Notes: a model not told the origin generated them from the letters alone. A stretch of DNA of 64,000 nt from Pseudoalteromonas viridis (GCF_017742995.1 NZ_CP072425.1:868001-932000); one strand, 5' to 3'; positions 1-10,800 are shown, numbered from the stretch's first letter. Numbers and translations are program-made.

Positions 1-1956
<1,956 letters not shown>

Positions 1957-2076
1957 GTGTGTAGTTCTCCTAACAGTTTCTGAACAATGACAGAATACAT
2001 AGTGTAAGATGTTTGCCCGCTTAAACTGAATTGTTTACAAGGGGCTAACTAATTAATTTCTAAGTTGCTTCACTTT

Positions 2077-2103
2077 ATGGGGATGGGCAAAACAAAATCC
2101 AAG
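2077..2103 (-). promoter_or_regulatory. Sigma-32 (heat-shock) promoter of groESL
   Basis: On the minus strand the -35-like CTTGGA (2098-2103) and the -10-like CCCCAT (followed by AAA; 2077-2082) are separated by 15 bases. This matches the RpoH pattern CTTGAA, 13-17 bases, CCCCAT. It sits between the fxsA stop codon and groES and would start transcription about 110 bases before the groES ATG. The match is by eye; a transcription start map would settle it. Confidence 0.65.
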
Positions 2104-2120
2104 CATTTTTTTCAAATTTT

Positions 2121-2627
2121 TTAGTCCTTGCGCTTAAACTCGCCTTCTAACGTGGTATTCCCCTCATCACGTTGCGATTGGCCATGACCAGAAGCACGAC
2201 CGGCAAACGGATCGAACTGCTGCTCTTGTTGCTGTGTGGTGTGCTGGCTGAACATGCCACCACTTTGCACCTGCACGGTGGCACGTTGCAGCAGCGCCTT
2301 GGCTAGTTTCTGGCGAATGGCCGGCGTGAGCAGCATAAAGCCCAGTACATCGGTCATGATCCCCGGCGTCATCAGCAATACACCGGCAATGATCACACAA
2401 ATACCGGCAAACAGATCGCTGGCAGGTAACTGGCCGCGTGCCATTTGTTGTTGCACGTTGGCGTAGGCACCCAGGCCTTGCTGCTTAACCAGACGCGCCC
2501 CAAACACCGCGGTCAGGATCACCAGTGCCAGGGTGGCAAATCCGCCGATGACTTCACTGACTTGCAGTAACAGGGCTATTTCAGCGATGGGAATAACAAT
2601 AAAGAGTAGAAAAAGGACTTTAAACAT
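2121..2627 (-). CDS. fxsA: FxsA family membrane protein
   Basis: Small inner-membrane protein of the FxsA family (about 168 residues); in E. coli overexpression relieves F-plasmid exclusion of phage T7, but the normal role is unknown. I chose the ATG at 2627 (MFKVLFLLFIVIPIAE) because a GGAG site lies 7 bases upstream and the family starts with this hydrophobic segment; an in-frame start at 2702 would add an unlikely 25-residue tail. Three or four hydrophobic segments cover residues 1-110, including GVLLMTPGIMTDVLGF, followed by a Gln-rich, charged cytoplasmic tail. It is next to groESL, as in other gammaproteobacteria. Confidence 0.9.
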   Translation of the reverse strand: MFKVLFLLFIVIPIAEIALLLQVSEVIGGFATLALVILTAVFGARLVKQQGLGAYANVQQQMARGQLPASDLFAGICVIIAGVLLMTPGIMTDVLGFMLLTPAIRQKLAKALLQRATVQVQSGGMFSQHTTQQQEQQFDPFAGRASGHGQSQRDEGNTTLEGEFKRKD

Positions 2628-2801
2628 AGGATCTCCAAAATAACTGAAATAGATGTATGGGTCCTCGGGTCTTATTTCAAGCCCGCGCCTCAGGCACGGC
2701 AAAGCACACGACTAATGCGCTGAAACGACAGGCGAAGCGCTTGGGATACCCGGCATGTTTGGTTACACTAGTGCAAATTTAGCTCAAGTGAAAGGATAAC
2801 C

Positions 2802-3122
2802 ATGACGACGCCTTACCGATTGGTCATGACCACCTGTGGCACTCATGCGCAGGCCCAAGACATTGCCAGGCAGCTGGTGGCAAATAAACAGGCAGCCTGT
2901 GTGAACATTTTGCCAAACGTTGAGTCCATCTATGTGTGGCAGGGTGAGGTCACTCAGGACAGCGAGTACAAGTTAATGATTAAAACGCATATTGACTTGG
3001 TCGACGCCGCCATGGAGACCATTCACCGTTTGCACCAATACGATGTGCCTGAAATTCAGGTCATCGAAGTCTGTGCTGGATCGCGGGACTATTTTAACTG
3101 GATTGATGAGGTACTGAATTAA
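2802..3122 (+). CDS. cutA: Divalent-cation tolerance protein CutA
   Basis: CutA1 family, a trimeric ferredoxin-fold protein linked to copper tolerance in E. coli; its biochemical role remains unclear. The 106-residue length is typical. Family signatures visible are TTCGTHAQAQDIARQLV near the N-terminus, AACVNILPNVESIYVWQG in the middle and YDVPEIQVIEV near the C-terminus. An AAAGGA site precedes the ATG. Its stop codon overlaps the dsbD start by one base, an arrangement common in this group (cutA-dsbD), so the two are translationally coupled. Confidence 0.95.
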   Translation: MTTPYRLVMTTCGTHAQAQDIARQLVANKQAACVNILPNVESIYVWQGEVTQDSEYKLMIKTHIDLVDAAMETIHRLHQYDVPEIQVIEVCAGSRDYFNWIDEVLN

Positions 3123-4951
3123 TGCGAATGCTGACGCGCTTTTTACCCAGCGGCATACTGGCCGTTTTGACCGCCCTGTTGATGCTGCTAAGCACCAGCA
3201 GCCAGGCGGCAGGCAATGCCACTGTGCTCGATAGCTTGCTCGCTCCCAAGCAGCAAACGTTTTTACCCGTCGAAGAAGCGTTTAAGTTCGACTTCGACCA
3301 GCAGGGCAAAGTGCTGTTTACCGGCTGGGATATTGCGCCTGGCTACTACTTATATAAGAAGAAACTGGAGATCATCGCCAAAGGGGCAGACATTTCGGTG
3401 CCCGAATATGCACAGGGTGAAATGATCGAGGATGAATTTTTTGGCAAAACCGAAGTGTACTTTGACCAGTTTGCCGTGATCTCCCGGCTCAGCAATATTA
3501 CAGACGGTGCAGTCGTCAAGATTCGCTACCAGGGCTGTGCCGAAGCCGGGCTGTGTTACCCGCCCGAAGTGATCACTGTGCCTTTAACTGTACTCGTCAG
3601 TGGTGGCGACAATGATGCAACCCCACCCACCAAAGCAACCAGCCAGCCTGAGGCTGCATCCGCAAATAGCGACGATTTAAGCTTCACTGAGCGACTGGCG
3701 CAGCAATCACTGCTCACCAACCTGGCAGTGTTTTTTGCGGTAGGTGTGGGCCTGGCGTTTACGCCGTGTGTCTTCCCGATGTTTCCAATCCTCTCAAGCC
3801 TTATCGCCGGGCAGCAACATTTGTCGACCAAAAAGGCCTTTAGCCTGTCTTTTGTTTATGTTCAGGGCATGGCCGTAACCTATGCCGCACTTGGCTTAGT
3901 GGTGGCCTATTTTGGCGGCCAGGTACAGGGCTATTTGCAACACCCCGCGGTACTTATCAGCTTTAGTTTATTGTTTGTGTTGCTGGCCTTTGCCATGTTC
4001 GGCTGGTACGAAATCAAACTACCCAGCGGTATGATGAACAGGCTGACCGAGATCAGTAACCAGCAAAGTGGCGGTAATTATGTTGGCGTGTTCTCTATGG
4101 GCGTCTTATCCGGTCTGATCGCTTCCCCGTGTACCACGGCGCCATTATCAGCGGCACTATTATATGTCGCCCAAAGTGGTGACTTTATGGTCGGAGGCCT
4201 GACTTTGTATGCGCTGAGTCTGGGGATGGGTCTGCCGCTGCTGCTGCTGGGTACTTCAGGTGGTAAATTACTGCCCAAGGCCGGCGGCTGGATGGAGCAG
4301 GTCAAAACCCTGTTTGGTTTTGTCATGCTGTTTGTGCCGCTGATCCTGCTGGAGCGGATCCTCGACTTTAATATCATTCTGGGACTGGCGTCGGTACTGG
4401 CGGTGGCGACCGCTTTGTATTTGCACCACTGGCAAAGCGGTCAGGCACAAGGCAAAGGCAAAACCCTGCTCTGGGCAATGGCAACCAGCTTATTCGTAGT
4501 TGGCTTGCTGACAGCCAGAAGCGTGGTTTTCCCGACTCCTGAAACAGCTCAGACAAACGTGGCACAAAATGACACCAAGCAAGGCTTCAGACTGCTGGAC
4601 GACCTGGCTGCGCTGAATGTGGCGGTAGAACAAGCCAACAGTAACGGTAAAATCGCCATGGTGGATCTGTATGCCGAATGGTGTGTGGCCTGTAAAGAGT
4701 TTGAAAAATACACCTTTCCTACCGAGCAGGTACAGGCGCAGTTTGCCTACTTCGATACGTTAAAACTCGACCTGACCGAAAGTAACGACACCACCATAGA
4801 GATCATGGAAGCGTTTACGGTGTTCGGTCTGCCCAGCATTTTGTTCTTTGATGCCCAGGGTAACGAGATCCCCGAACTACGCGTAACCGGATTCCAGGAT
4901 GCCGACGAGTTCGCCGCTCACCTCGAAAAAGTACGCCAATACGTGCTGTAA
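3122..4951 (+). CDS. dsbD: Thiol:disulfide interchange protein DsbD
   Basis: Inner-membrane reductase that carries electrons from cytosolic thioredoxin to periplasmic DsbC, DsbG and CcmG. The 609-residue protein has all three expected parts. A signal peptide (about residues 1-29) leads a periplasmic alpha domain with its Cys pair in the stretch CAEAGLCYPP. A central eight-helix domain contains TPCVFPMFP and ASPCTTAPL, each with a redox Cys. A C-terminal thioredoxin-like gamma domain carries AEWCVACKEFEK. The ATG at 3122 overlaps the cutA stop; a second in-frame ATG two codons later could also serve. No key cysteine is missing. Confidence 0.96.
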   Translation: MRMLTRFLPSGILAVLTALLMLLSTSSQAAGNATVLDSLLAPKQQTFLPVEEAFKFDFDQQGKVLFTGWDIAPGYYLYKKKLEIIAKGADISVPEYAQGEMIEDEFFGKTEVYFDQFAVISRLSNITDGAVVKIRYQGCAEAGLCYPPEVITVPLTVLVSGGDNDATPPTKATSQPEAASANSDDLSFTERLAQQSLLTNLAVFFAVGVGLAFTPCVFPMFPILSSLIAGQQHLSTKKAFSLSFVYVQGMAVTYAALGLVVAYFGGQVQGYLQHPAVLISFSLLFVLLAFAMFGWYEIKLPSGMMNRLTEISNQQSGGNYVGVFSMGVLSGLIASPCTTAPLSAALLYVAQSGDFMVGGLTLYALSLGMGLPLLLLGTSGGKLLPKAGGWMEQVKTLFGFVMLFVPLILLERILDFNIILGLASVLAVATALYLHHWQSGQAQGKGKTLLWAMATSLFVVGLLTARSVVFPTPETAQTNVAQNDTKQGFRLLDDLAALNVAVEQANSNGKIAMVDLYAEWCVACKEFEKYTFPTEQVQAQFAYFDTLKLDLTESNDTTIEIMEAFTVFGLPSILFFDAQGNEIPELRVTGFQDADEFAAHLEKVRQYVL

Positions 4952-4982
4952 CCTGCTTTTTAACGAAAGAATTGCTCCCCAC

Positions 4983-5014
4983 GACACAGAGGCCTGAAGA
5001 ATTGCCTCTGTGTC
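4983..5014 (+). terminator. Inverted repeat after cutA-dsbD, probable terminator
   Basis: A perfect 11-bp stem, GACACAGAGGC (4983-4993) with GCCTCTGTGTC (5004-5014), encloses a 10-base loop about 30 bases after the dsbD stop. Only a mixed pyrimidine tract follows, not a clean T-run, so termination efficiency is uncertain. Confidence 0.5.
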
Positions 5015-5046
5015 TCGTCTCTTCCTATGCTGATTAGACCAGTATT

Positions 5047-5077
5047 TTGCTGCTATTTACCTTGAACTCTCTATAAT
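5047..5077 (+). promoter_or_regulatory. Candidate sigma-70 promoter of aroQ-accBC
   Basis: A perfect -10 hexamer TATAAT lies at 5072-5077 in the dsbD-aroQ gap. The best -35 is TTGCTG at 5047-5052 with a long 19-base spacer, so the -35 assignment is weak. It would give a leader of about 105 bases before aroQ. Confidence 0.4.
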
Positions 5078-5187
5078 AGTTCACGAACGTGAGAAATATT
5101 TGCTATTTACTGTGCATACGCTTAAGTTAACAGGGTCTTTTTCGAAAAAAGTCGCTTTGTTTTCTAAATAAAGGAATTTCACGCATT

Positions 5188-5649
5188 ATGTCTACAAATT
5201 TGAAGATTTTAGTCCTGAATGGCCCCAACCTGAACATGCTGGGCCGACGCGAGCCCGAAAAGTACGGGACACGGACCTTAAAAGACATAGTGCAGAGCCT
5301 GACGCAAAGCGCAGTAAATTATGATGTTGAACTCAGTCACTTTCAGAGCAATAGTGAGGCCGAGCTGATCGAGCATATTCATGCGCAATATGACCGTGTT
5401 GATTGCATCATCTTCAACCCAGCCGCTTTTACGCATACCAGTATTGCTTTGCGAGATGCCTTACTGAGCGTCAGCATTCCGTTTTATGAAGTGCATTTAT
5501 CAAATGTTTATGCACGCGAGCCCTTTCGCCACAAGTCCTACTTTTCGGATGTGGCGCAGGGCGTGATATGTGGATTAGGTGCGCTGGGCTACGAGGCGGC
5601 ATTAATGGCGGCCGTGGCCGAGCTGCGCAAACGAGATAACTCAAATTAA
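5188..5649 (+). CDS. aroQ: Type II 3-dehydroquinate dehydratase
   Basis: Third step of the shikimate pathway, dehydration of 3-dehydroquinate to 3-dehydroshikimate by the dodecameric type II enzyme. The 153-residue protein shows the hallmark [20 protein letters not shown] with the active-site Tyr, the [12 protein letters not shown] segment, [17 protein letters not shown] with its conserved Asn, and the [19 protein letters not shown] loop. The start at 5188 is preceded by an AAAGGAA site. It stands 19 bases upstream of accB; aroQ-accB-accC is a widespread operon in gammaproteobacteria. Confidence 0.97.
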   Translation: MSTNLKILVLNGPNLNMLGRREPEKYGTRTLKDIVQSLTQSAVNYDVELSHFQSNSEAELIEHIHAQYDRVDCIIFNPAAFTHTSIALRDALLSVSIPFYEVHLSNVYAREPFRHKSYFSDVAQGVICGLGALGYEAALMAAVAELRKRDNSN

Positions 5650-5668
5650 CTAACAGGCGGGTCAAGTT

Positions 5669-6127
5669 ATGGATATTCGCAAGATCAAAAAACTTATCGA
5701 ATTAGTAGAAGAATCAGGCATTGCTGAGCTGGAAATCACCGAAGGTGAAGAGTCGGTACGTATCAACCGTCACAGCAGCGCGCCGGTCATTGCTCAGCCA
5801 CAGCAATACTCATTACCAACAGCGGCACCTGCGCCTGCAGCAGCTCCAGCACCAGCCGCCGAAGCACCAGCTGCAGCCAGCGACGCGCCAGCCGGCCATC
5901 AGGTAAAATCACCTATGGTAGGTACTTTCTACTCAGCGTCTTCTCCAACTGCTGCGGCTTACGTAGAAGTGGGCTCAAAAGTTAACGTGGGCGACACACT
6001 GTGTATCGTTGAAGCGATGAAGATGATGAACCAAATCGAATCTGACAAAGCCGGTGTTGTAAAAGCGATCCTGGTTGAGAATGGCGATGCGGTTGAGTTT
6101 GATCAACCTCTGTTCATCATCGAATAA
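5669..6127 (+). CDS. accB: Acetyl-CoA carboxylase biotin carboxyl carrier protein (BCCP)
   Basis: Carries biotin between the biotin carboxylase and carboxyltransferase subunits of acetyl-CoA carboxylase, the first committed step of fatty acid synthesis. The 152-residue protein has a charged N-terminal region, a long Ala-Pro-rich linker (about residues 50-80) and a biotinyl domain with the biotin-accepting lysine in [10 protein letters not shown] near residue 118. It is the second gene of aroQ-accB-accC. Confidence 0.97.
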   Translation: MDIRKIKKLIELVEESGIAELEITEGEESVRINRHSSAPVIAQPQQYSLPTAAPAPAAAPAPAAEAPAAASDAPAGHQVKSPMVGTFYSASSPTAAAYVEVGSKVNVGDTLCIVEAMKMMNQIESDKAGVVKAILVENGDAVEFDQPLFIIE

Positions 6128-6148
6128 TGCCCCTGGAAGGTTAACACT

Positions 6149-7489
6149 ATGCTAGATAAAGTAGTCATTGCAAACCGAGGCGAAATTGCGCTTCGCGTAT
6201 TGCGTGCCTGCAAGGAGCTGGGGATTAAAACGGTTGCAGTGCATTCAACTGCCGATCGTGACCTCAAACACGTGCTACTTGCAGACGAAACCATTTGTAT
6301 CGGTAAACCCGCTGCCAGCGAGAGCTACCTGGATATTCCACGCATAATCGCTGCGGCAGAGGTAACCGATGCGGTTGCCATCCACCCGGGCTATGGCTTC
6401 CTGTCTGAAAATGCCGATTTTGCCGACCAGGTTGAGCAAAGCGGCTTTGTCTTTATCGGTCCAAGAGGCGACACCATTCGCCTGATGGGTGATAAAGTAT
6501 CTGCAATCGAAGCAATGCGTAAAGCCGGCGTCCCGTGTGTACCCGGTTCTGACGGCCCGCTGACTGAAGATAACGAGCGTAACGTCCAAATCGCTAAGCG
6601 TATCGGTTACCCGGTGATCATCAAAGCTGCCGGTGGTGGTGGTGGTCGCGGTATGCGTGTGGTACGGAGCGAAAAAGAGTTATTAGACTCCATCGCGCTG
6701 ACTCAGCAAGAAGCCAAGCAGTTCTTTGGTAATGGCATGGTTTACATGGAAAAATTCCTTGAAAACCCACGTCATATCGAAGTACAAGTACTGGCTGATG
6801 GTCAGGGCAACGCCATTCACCTGGGCGAGCGTGACTGTTCAATGCAGCGCCGTCACCAGAAAGTGGTAGAAGAAGCACCTGCACCAGGTATTACCGCAGA
6901 AATGCGTAAGTTCATTGGTGATCGCTGTACGCGTGCCTGTATCGAGATCGGTTACCGTGGTGCTGGTACGTTTGAATTCCTGTACGAAAATGGTGAGTTC
7001 TACTTCATTGAGATGAACACCCGTATTCAGGTAGAGCATCCGGTAACTGAAATGGTGACTGGCGTTGACCTAATCAAAGAGCAGCTGAAAATTGCTGCAG
7101 GTCAGCCGCTGTCTATCACTCAGGATGATGTTGTAATTCGTGGCCATGCCATTGAATGTCGTATCAATGCCGAAGATCCGGAAAGTTTTATTCCGTCTCC
7201 AGGCAAGATCACACGCTTCCACCCGGCCGGTGGTTTGGGCATTCGCTGGGACAGCCATATCTATGCTGACTACACAGTGCCGCCGCATTACGACTCCATG
7301 ATCGGTAAACTGATCACTTACGGTGAAAACCGTGACGTGGCCATTGCCCGTGCACGTAACGCCCTGAATGAACTTGTGATTGACGGTATTAAAACCAATA
7401 CCCCGCTGCACAAGAAAATTCTGGCGGACGAAAACTTCCAAAACGGTGGTACCAATATCCACTACCTGGAAAAGAAACTGGGCCTGTAA
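6149..7489 (+). CDS. accC: Acetyl-CoA carboxylase, biotin carboxylase subunit
   Basis: ATP-dependent carboxylation of biotin on BCCP. The 446-residue length is standard. It begins [21 protein letters not shown] and contains the ATP-grasp Gly-rich loop [13 protein letters not shown] (near 160), the HIEVQVLAD and [14 protein letters not shown] segments (near 210-245), and [20 protein letters not shown] with catalytic residues (near 285). It lies 21 bases after accB and is the last gene of the operon, followed by a hairpin. Confidence 0.98.
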   Translation: MLDKVVIANRGEIALRVLRACKELGIKTVAVHSTADRDLKHVLLADETICIGKPAASESYLDIPRIIAAAEVTDAVAIHPGYGFLSENADFADQVEQSGFVFIGPRGDTIRLMGDKVSAIEAMRKAGVPCVPGSDGPLTEDNERNVQIAKRIGYPVIIKAAGGGGGRGMRVVRSEKELLDSIALTQQEAKQFFGNGMVYMEKFLENPRHIEVQVLADGQGNAIHLGERDCSMQRRHQKVVEEAPAPGITAEMRKFIGDRCTRACIEIGYRGAGTFEFLYENGEFYFIEMNTRIQVEHPVTEMVTGVDLIKEQLKIAAGQPLSITQDDVVIRGHAIECRINAEDPESFIPSPGKITRFHPAGGLGIRWDSHIYADYTVPPHYDSMIGKLITYGENRDVAIARARNALNELVIDGIKTNTPLHKKILADENFQNGGTNIHYLEKKLGL

Positions 7490-7498
7490 GCCCGTCCA

Positions 7499-7524
7499 CG
7501 CAGGGGATGTCATTCCCCTGCGTT
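7499..7524 (+). terminator. Hairpin downstream of accC
   Basis: ACGCAGGGGA (7499-7508) pairs with TCCCCTGCGT (7515-7524) around a 6-base loop, 9 bases after the accC stop. The downstream tract is T-rich but interrupted. It is the likely end of the aroQ-accBC transcript. Confidence 0.55.
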
Positions 7525-7644
7525 AATCTTATCTACCTCACTGTGTAGACACTTTCAGAACTCACTGCATATTTTTCATTGCATCCAGATGCCACTTCCA
7601 TCACTTTAAGACCTGATCTACAGACTGACTCAGTAAAAGAGAAG

Positions 7645-8541
7645 ATGATGACTTTACCCAGTTTTTTACGTTTGATCTGTTTGGCTGCAATCTGGGGCGG
7701 TTCATTTTTGTTTATGCGTATTGCCGCGCCGACCTTTGGACCGGCTTACTTGATCGAATTCCGGGTGAGCTTTGCCGCACTTGCTTTGCTCGTGACAGCC
7801 TTGTACCTGAAGCGATCTCTGCATTTTCGCGCCCACGCCCGGCACTATTTGATTTTGGGATTACTCAATACAGCGCTGCCTTTCGTGCTCTTTGCCTATG
7901 CGGCGCAAACCCTGACAGTCTCTACGCTGGCAATTTTGAACGCTACGGCTGCCATTTGGGGTGCTTTGATCGCTTTTTTCTGGCACCGAACGCCACTTTC
8001 AGTGAAGTCCCTGATCGGCATGGTGCTGGGGATATGTGGCGTGATCATCTTAGTTGGCTGGGACCAGACACTTGTCTCAGAAGCGCTGATCTGGCCGGTC
8101 CTGGCAGGTGTACTAGCCGCTGTGAGTTACGGTGTAGCGAGCAACTATGCTAAAAACGCGCCACAGATCGCTGCATTTGATAATGCCCATGGCAGCATGT
8201 GGGCCGCCGTTGTCTGGCTAGTGCCTTTACTCCCTTTTATACCCATGCGGGCAGTACCAGATAGCACGGAGATCTCTGCCGTTATTGCACTGGGCGTGAT
8301 CTGTACTGGCATTGCTTACTTATTGTATTTTAGATTAATTTCAGACGTAGGTGCGGCTTCTGCACTTTCGGTTACTTTCTTAATTCCCCTGTTCGGCATT
8401 GTATGGGGCTATCAGGTATTAGATGAACAGGTTGGGATCAATACGCTGGGAGGGATGATCTTGGTGTTAGCTGGAACTATGCTGGTGACGGGGTTTTCAC
8501 CCGCCACCTGGCAAACAAAGCGCGCTGCGCGCGCCCGGTAA
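7645..8541 (+). CDS. EamA/DMT family inner-membrane transporter
   Basis: Drug/metabolite transporter superfamily protein with two EamA repeats, about ten transmembrane helices; the substrate cannot be told from sequence. I place the start at the ATG pair at 7645/7648 (MMTLPSFLRLICLAAIWGG) behind an AAAGAGAAG site, rather than the in-frame 7579 start that adds a polar tail. The WGGSFLFMRIAAP segment in helix 1 and the second-repeat GAASALSVTFLIPLFGIVWG are typical of the family. It stands alone, convergent with the next gene. Confidence 0.88.
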   Translation: MMTLPSFLRLICLAAIWGGSFLFMRIAAPTFGPAYLIEFRVSFAALALLVTALYLKRSLHFRAHARHYLILGLLNTALPFVLFAYAAQTLTVSTLAILNATAAIWGALIAFFWHRTPLSVKSLIGMVLGICGVIILVGWDQTLVSEALIWPVLAGVLAAVSYGVASNYAKNAPQIAAFDNAHGSMWAAVVWLVPLLPFIPMRAVPDSTEISAVIALGVICTGIAYLLYFRLISDVGAASALSVTFLIPLFGIVWGYQVLDEQVGINTLGGMILVLAGTMLVTGFSPATWQTKRAARAR

Positions 8542-8555
8542 AGCCTGCTGTTTAG

Positions 8556-9062
8556 CTACTGAAAAACCACGTTTTCGCTGCCTGGCAGCGGCTTAAACCG
8601 GCTCAACAGCTTTTCACAGTCTTCCAGGATCTGCGCTTCCAGTCGCTCTTCAGCACGCCAGCGCTGCGCATCCATCTTATAGATCTCTTTCTTGCTGTAT
8701 TTTTTGCGTGCTTCATGGGTTGGCATTTCTTTGACTTCTTCGTACATTTCGTGCACGCCCGGATAGCTCTGACTCAGTTCTATCTCTTCATCAAAACTAT
8801 ACTGAGACATCAGCACCCACACCCGCAAACAACCTTCAGAGTACTCGCACTGCTTTTGCTGCATCGCTTTGGCTATCAGGTTGATACTATCGGACAGCTT
8901 GGCATTGCGCTCCTGACGAGAGCGTGCCAGCTTTTCTTTTTGCTCCTGCTGCAATTTTGCAATCGTGTCTTTCTGTACTTTAAGCTGCCACAGCAGCTTG
9001 CCGGCGTAAAATGCCAGACCGGCGATGATCAACGCGCCTACCACAATCGCGGCTATCCACAT
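8556..9062 (-). CDS. DUF2489 family membrane-anchored protein
   Basis: 168 residues: one N-terminal hydrophobic segment (MWIAAIVVGALIIAGLAFYAG), then a charged, Lys/Gln-rich coiled-coil stretch (about 28-70) and an acidic helical domain. This is the layout of DUF2489 proteins, which in Alteromonadales and Vibrionales sit next to yihI. Function is unknown; topology suggests an inner-membrane anchor with a cytoplasmic domain. It is 3 bases downstream of yihI and surely co-transcribed with it. Confidence 0.75.
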   Translation of the reverse strand: MWIAAIVVGALIIAGLAFYAGKLLWQLKVQKDTIAKLQQEQKEKLARSRQERNAKLSDSINLIAKAMQQKQCEYSEGCLRVWVLMSQYSFDEEIELSQSYPGVHEMYEEVKEMPTHEARKKYSKKEIYKMDAQRWRAEERLEAQILEDCEKLLSRFKPLPGSENVVFQ

Positions 9063-9065
9063 AGT

Positions 9066-9641
9066 TTAACGCTCCTCGTCTTCGTCTGTTAACCACTCAT
9101 TTGCCAGATCATTACTCATCCACTGATCCAGCTCATCTTCCTGGGGCATATCAGCTTCTTCGAACTCATCATCGATGCCCAGTAACTCACATAACTCCTG
9201 ATGGCGTGCCACCGACTTGTTGAAGTACTTGGCATCTTTGCCGGTTAATAGCTCACCACGCTCATGGCGCTCTAACAGCGCCATCAGACGCTCATCATTT
9301 TCCAGTTGGCGTAGCTCTTCTTCCGGCGTTAATGCCACTGGCGCGACCTTCTTCAACTCCACCTGAGGTTTGAGGTCACGATTAAGCTTAGGCTCACTGG
9401 CCTGCTGTGGCTGAGGTACCAGCGCAACCGGCTTTTTACTGCCCGCACGCGGATCCTTCTTGCTACCCGAAGTCTTACTCTCTTCTACTTTGGCTTCTTG
9501 TGCATTACGTGAGCCCGGCTTTTTACCTTTGTGCTTTTTGTTGCGCTGCTCTTTCAGCGCTCTCAACTCCTGAAGTTTCTCTTTACTTAGCCTCGGTGTG
9601 CCAATGTTACCCACCTTACGGGATTTCTTCTTTCTCGTCAT
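9066..9641 (-). CDS. yihI: Der GTPase-activating protein YihI
   Basis: YihI stimulates the GTPase Der (EngA) and slows 50S ribosome maturation. The 191-residue protein starts MTRKKKSRKVGNIGTPRLSKEKL with the very basic N-terminus of the family, has a low-complexity Lys/Ser/Pro middle region, and ends with an acidic domain containing LMALLERHERGE and DQWMSNDLANEWLTD. It is adjacent to DUF2489 and the methyltransferase gene, and near engB, matching the yihA/yihI neighbourhood of enterobacteria. Confidence 0.92.
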   Translation of the reverse strand: MTRKKKSRKVGNIGTPRLSKEKLQELRALKEQRNKKHKGKKPGSRNAQEAKVEESKTSGSKKDPRAGSKKPVALVPQPQQASEPKLNRDLKPQVELKKVAPVALTPEEELRQLENDERLMALLERHERGELLTGKDAKYFNKSVARHQELCELLGIDDEFEEADMPQEDELDQWMSNDLANEWLTDEDEER

Positions 9642-9663
9642 ACTAGTCTTTACTCATTCTGTA

Positions 9664-10362
9664 CTATCGCTTAGTCAAAATGATGACATCATTGCCTATC
9701 ACTTCGACCTGGGTATTAAATTGCTCTGCAATGTAGGCAAACGTCTCACGACTAAAAAACGCGATATGGGTTTGGTCGTTTTTATAGTGCCAGTTTGCAA
9801 AACGTGCTGGATCTATTACCAGCTTAGTCATTAATGCCAATGGTGCGCCAGGCTTGAGCATGGCCAGCAACTGGTGCAGCACTTTACCAGGCTGAGCCAG
9901 GTGTTCTATCACTTCACTACAGGTAATAAAGTCATACTGCTGATCCAGCACTTTGGGATCATTGGCATAGTATAAATCATATAGCGCCATCCGATGGCCT
10001 GCTTCGGTCAGCATTTTGGCCAACAGTGGCCCCGGCCCGCAGCCAAAGTCCAGGCCGGATTGAGCCGTCGCCAAGCGCTCACACAGCGGTTCAGCCAGCC
10101 GGGATAAAAATCGCCGATAGCCGGGATCCATCAGATCATTCTCATGGCTGTCGTAAATGGCTTTTTCCTGCTCAGCGCTTAATCGCTGTTCGGGGGAGAC
10201 AGACACCAGCTTGCAACACTGACACTGCCAGTAGTCTCTGAATTTGTCCTGATGGTAGTGCGTCAGTGAGTCGCCTTCACAAAGGCCGCAACGCCATGAC
10301 TGTGGATTTTGCAACTGAGATAAACCGAAATGCCTTAAAGGCCGTATTGTAACAGCAATCAA
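9664..10362 (-). CDS. Class I SAM-dependent methyltransferase with N-terminal zinc-ribbon
   Basis: 232 residues. The N-terminus has two CxxC pairs (CGLC and CQCC, about residues 26-55), which look like a zinc ribbon. A class I methyltransferase fold follows, with motif I SGLDFGCGPGPLL (near 100), the acidic DLYYAND strand and CSEVIEHLAQPGKVL. Substrate unknown; this architecture is common for orphan methyltransferases near yihI in Alteromonadales. No ATG lies near the N-terminus, so TTG at 10362 is the assumed start; that is uncertain. It lies 22 bases upstream of yihI and reads into it. Confidence 0.75.
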   Translation of the reverse strand: MIAVTIRPLRHFGLSQLQNPQSWRCGLCEGDSLTHYHQDKFRDYWQCQCCKLVSVSPEQRLSAEQEKAIYDSHENDLMDPGYRRFLSRLAEPLCERLATAQSGLDFGCGPGPLLAKMLTEAGHRMALYDLYYANDPKVLDQQYDFITCSEVIEHLAQPGKVLHQLLAMLKPGAPLALMTKLVIDPARFANWHYKNDQTHIAFFSRETFAYIAEQFNTQVEVIGNDVIILTKR

Positions 10363-10387
10363 TTAGTGAACAAATATGCACACACAA

Positions 10388-10672
10388 ATAAAAAAGCGGC
10401 AGAGATTGCTCTCTACCGCTTACTAATCTGAGCGTCACAAACTGGACACTTCTCCCTTCGACTTTTAAGTCATTATTATTTTTATTGTGGTATCTTCCGT
10501 TTTGTTTTTATTGTCACTTCCGTGAACACTTTCCATATTGTTATTGTTATCAAACTTCCAATGCATTTTTTATTTTCGGTCTTCCTGACACTTTCTTGGT
10601 CATCCTGCGTATTCAAAGAGAATACCTAATCTTGCCACCGACGCTTCCGATACGAATTGTCCCTGTTTTTGT
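10388..10672 (-). ncRNA. CsrB/CsrC-family small RNA (CsrA-sequestering)
   Basis: The noncoding gap upstream of the methyltransferase gene carries nine GGA motifs on the minus strand within about 210 bases (reverse complements of TCC at 10453, 10496, 10519, 10532, 10557, 10583, 10603, 10646 and 10660). Several lie in hairpin loops, for example TCAC-GGAA-GTGA (10514-10525) and GTC-AGGAA-GAC (10579-10589). GGA in loops is the CsrA/RsmA recognition signature. The RNA ends in a strong intrinsic terminator, an 11-bp stem at 10394-10404/10411-10421 with one mismatch followed by a U-run. A possible -10 (GATAAT, near 10675) sets the approximate 5' end. E. coli csrC likewise lies between engB (yihA) and yihI. 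The 5' end is approximate. Confidence 0.72.
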
Positions 10673-10713
10673 ATTATCTGGCGACAACGAATAATCTACG
10701 CCGATCTGAAACA

Positions 10714-10800
10714 GTTACAACTAAACAATAACAAAATTATTACCTGAATATTTTAGAACAACATTAAACCAATTTTATTACAAAGGGTTACAACTGAACA
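10714..10800. repeat. Two 14-bp direct repeats upstream of the Csr-type RNA
   Basis: GTTACAACTAAACA (10714-10727) recurs as GTTACAACTGAACA (10787-10800), 13 of 14 bases identical and 73 bases apart, in AT-rich noncoding DNA just upstream of the predicted start of the small RNA. In the transcript's orientation they read TGTTYAGTTGTAAC. Their position suggests activator binding sites, possibly for the UvrY/GacA-type response regulator, though they do not match the usual TGTAAG-N6-CTTACA palindrome. Confidence 0.5.

Noticed and set aside
9598-9834. 78-codon plus-strand frame opposite yihI and the methyltransferase
   Set aside because: A shadow of real minus-strand genes.
10485-10694. 69-codon plus-strand reading frame in the cytochrome c4 upstream gap
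   Set aside because: Low-complexity translation, no ribosome binding site; it is the antisense of the GGA-rich RNA locus.
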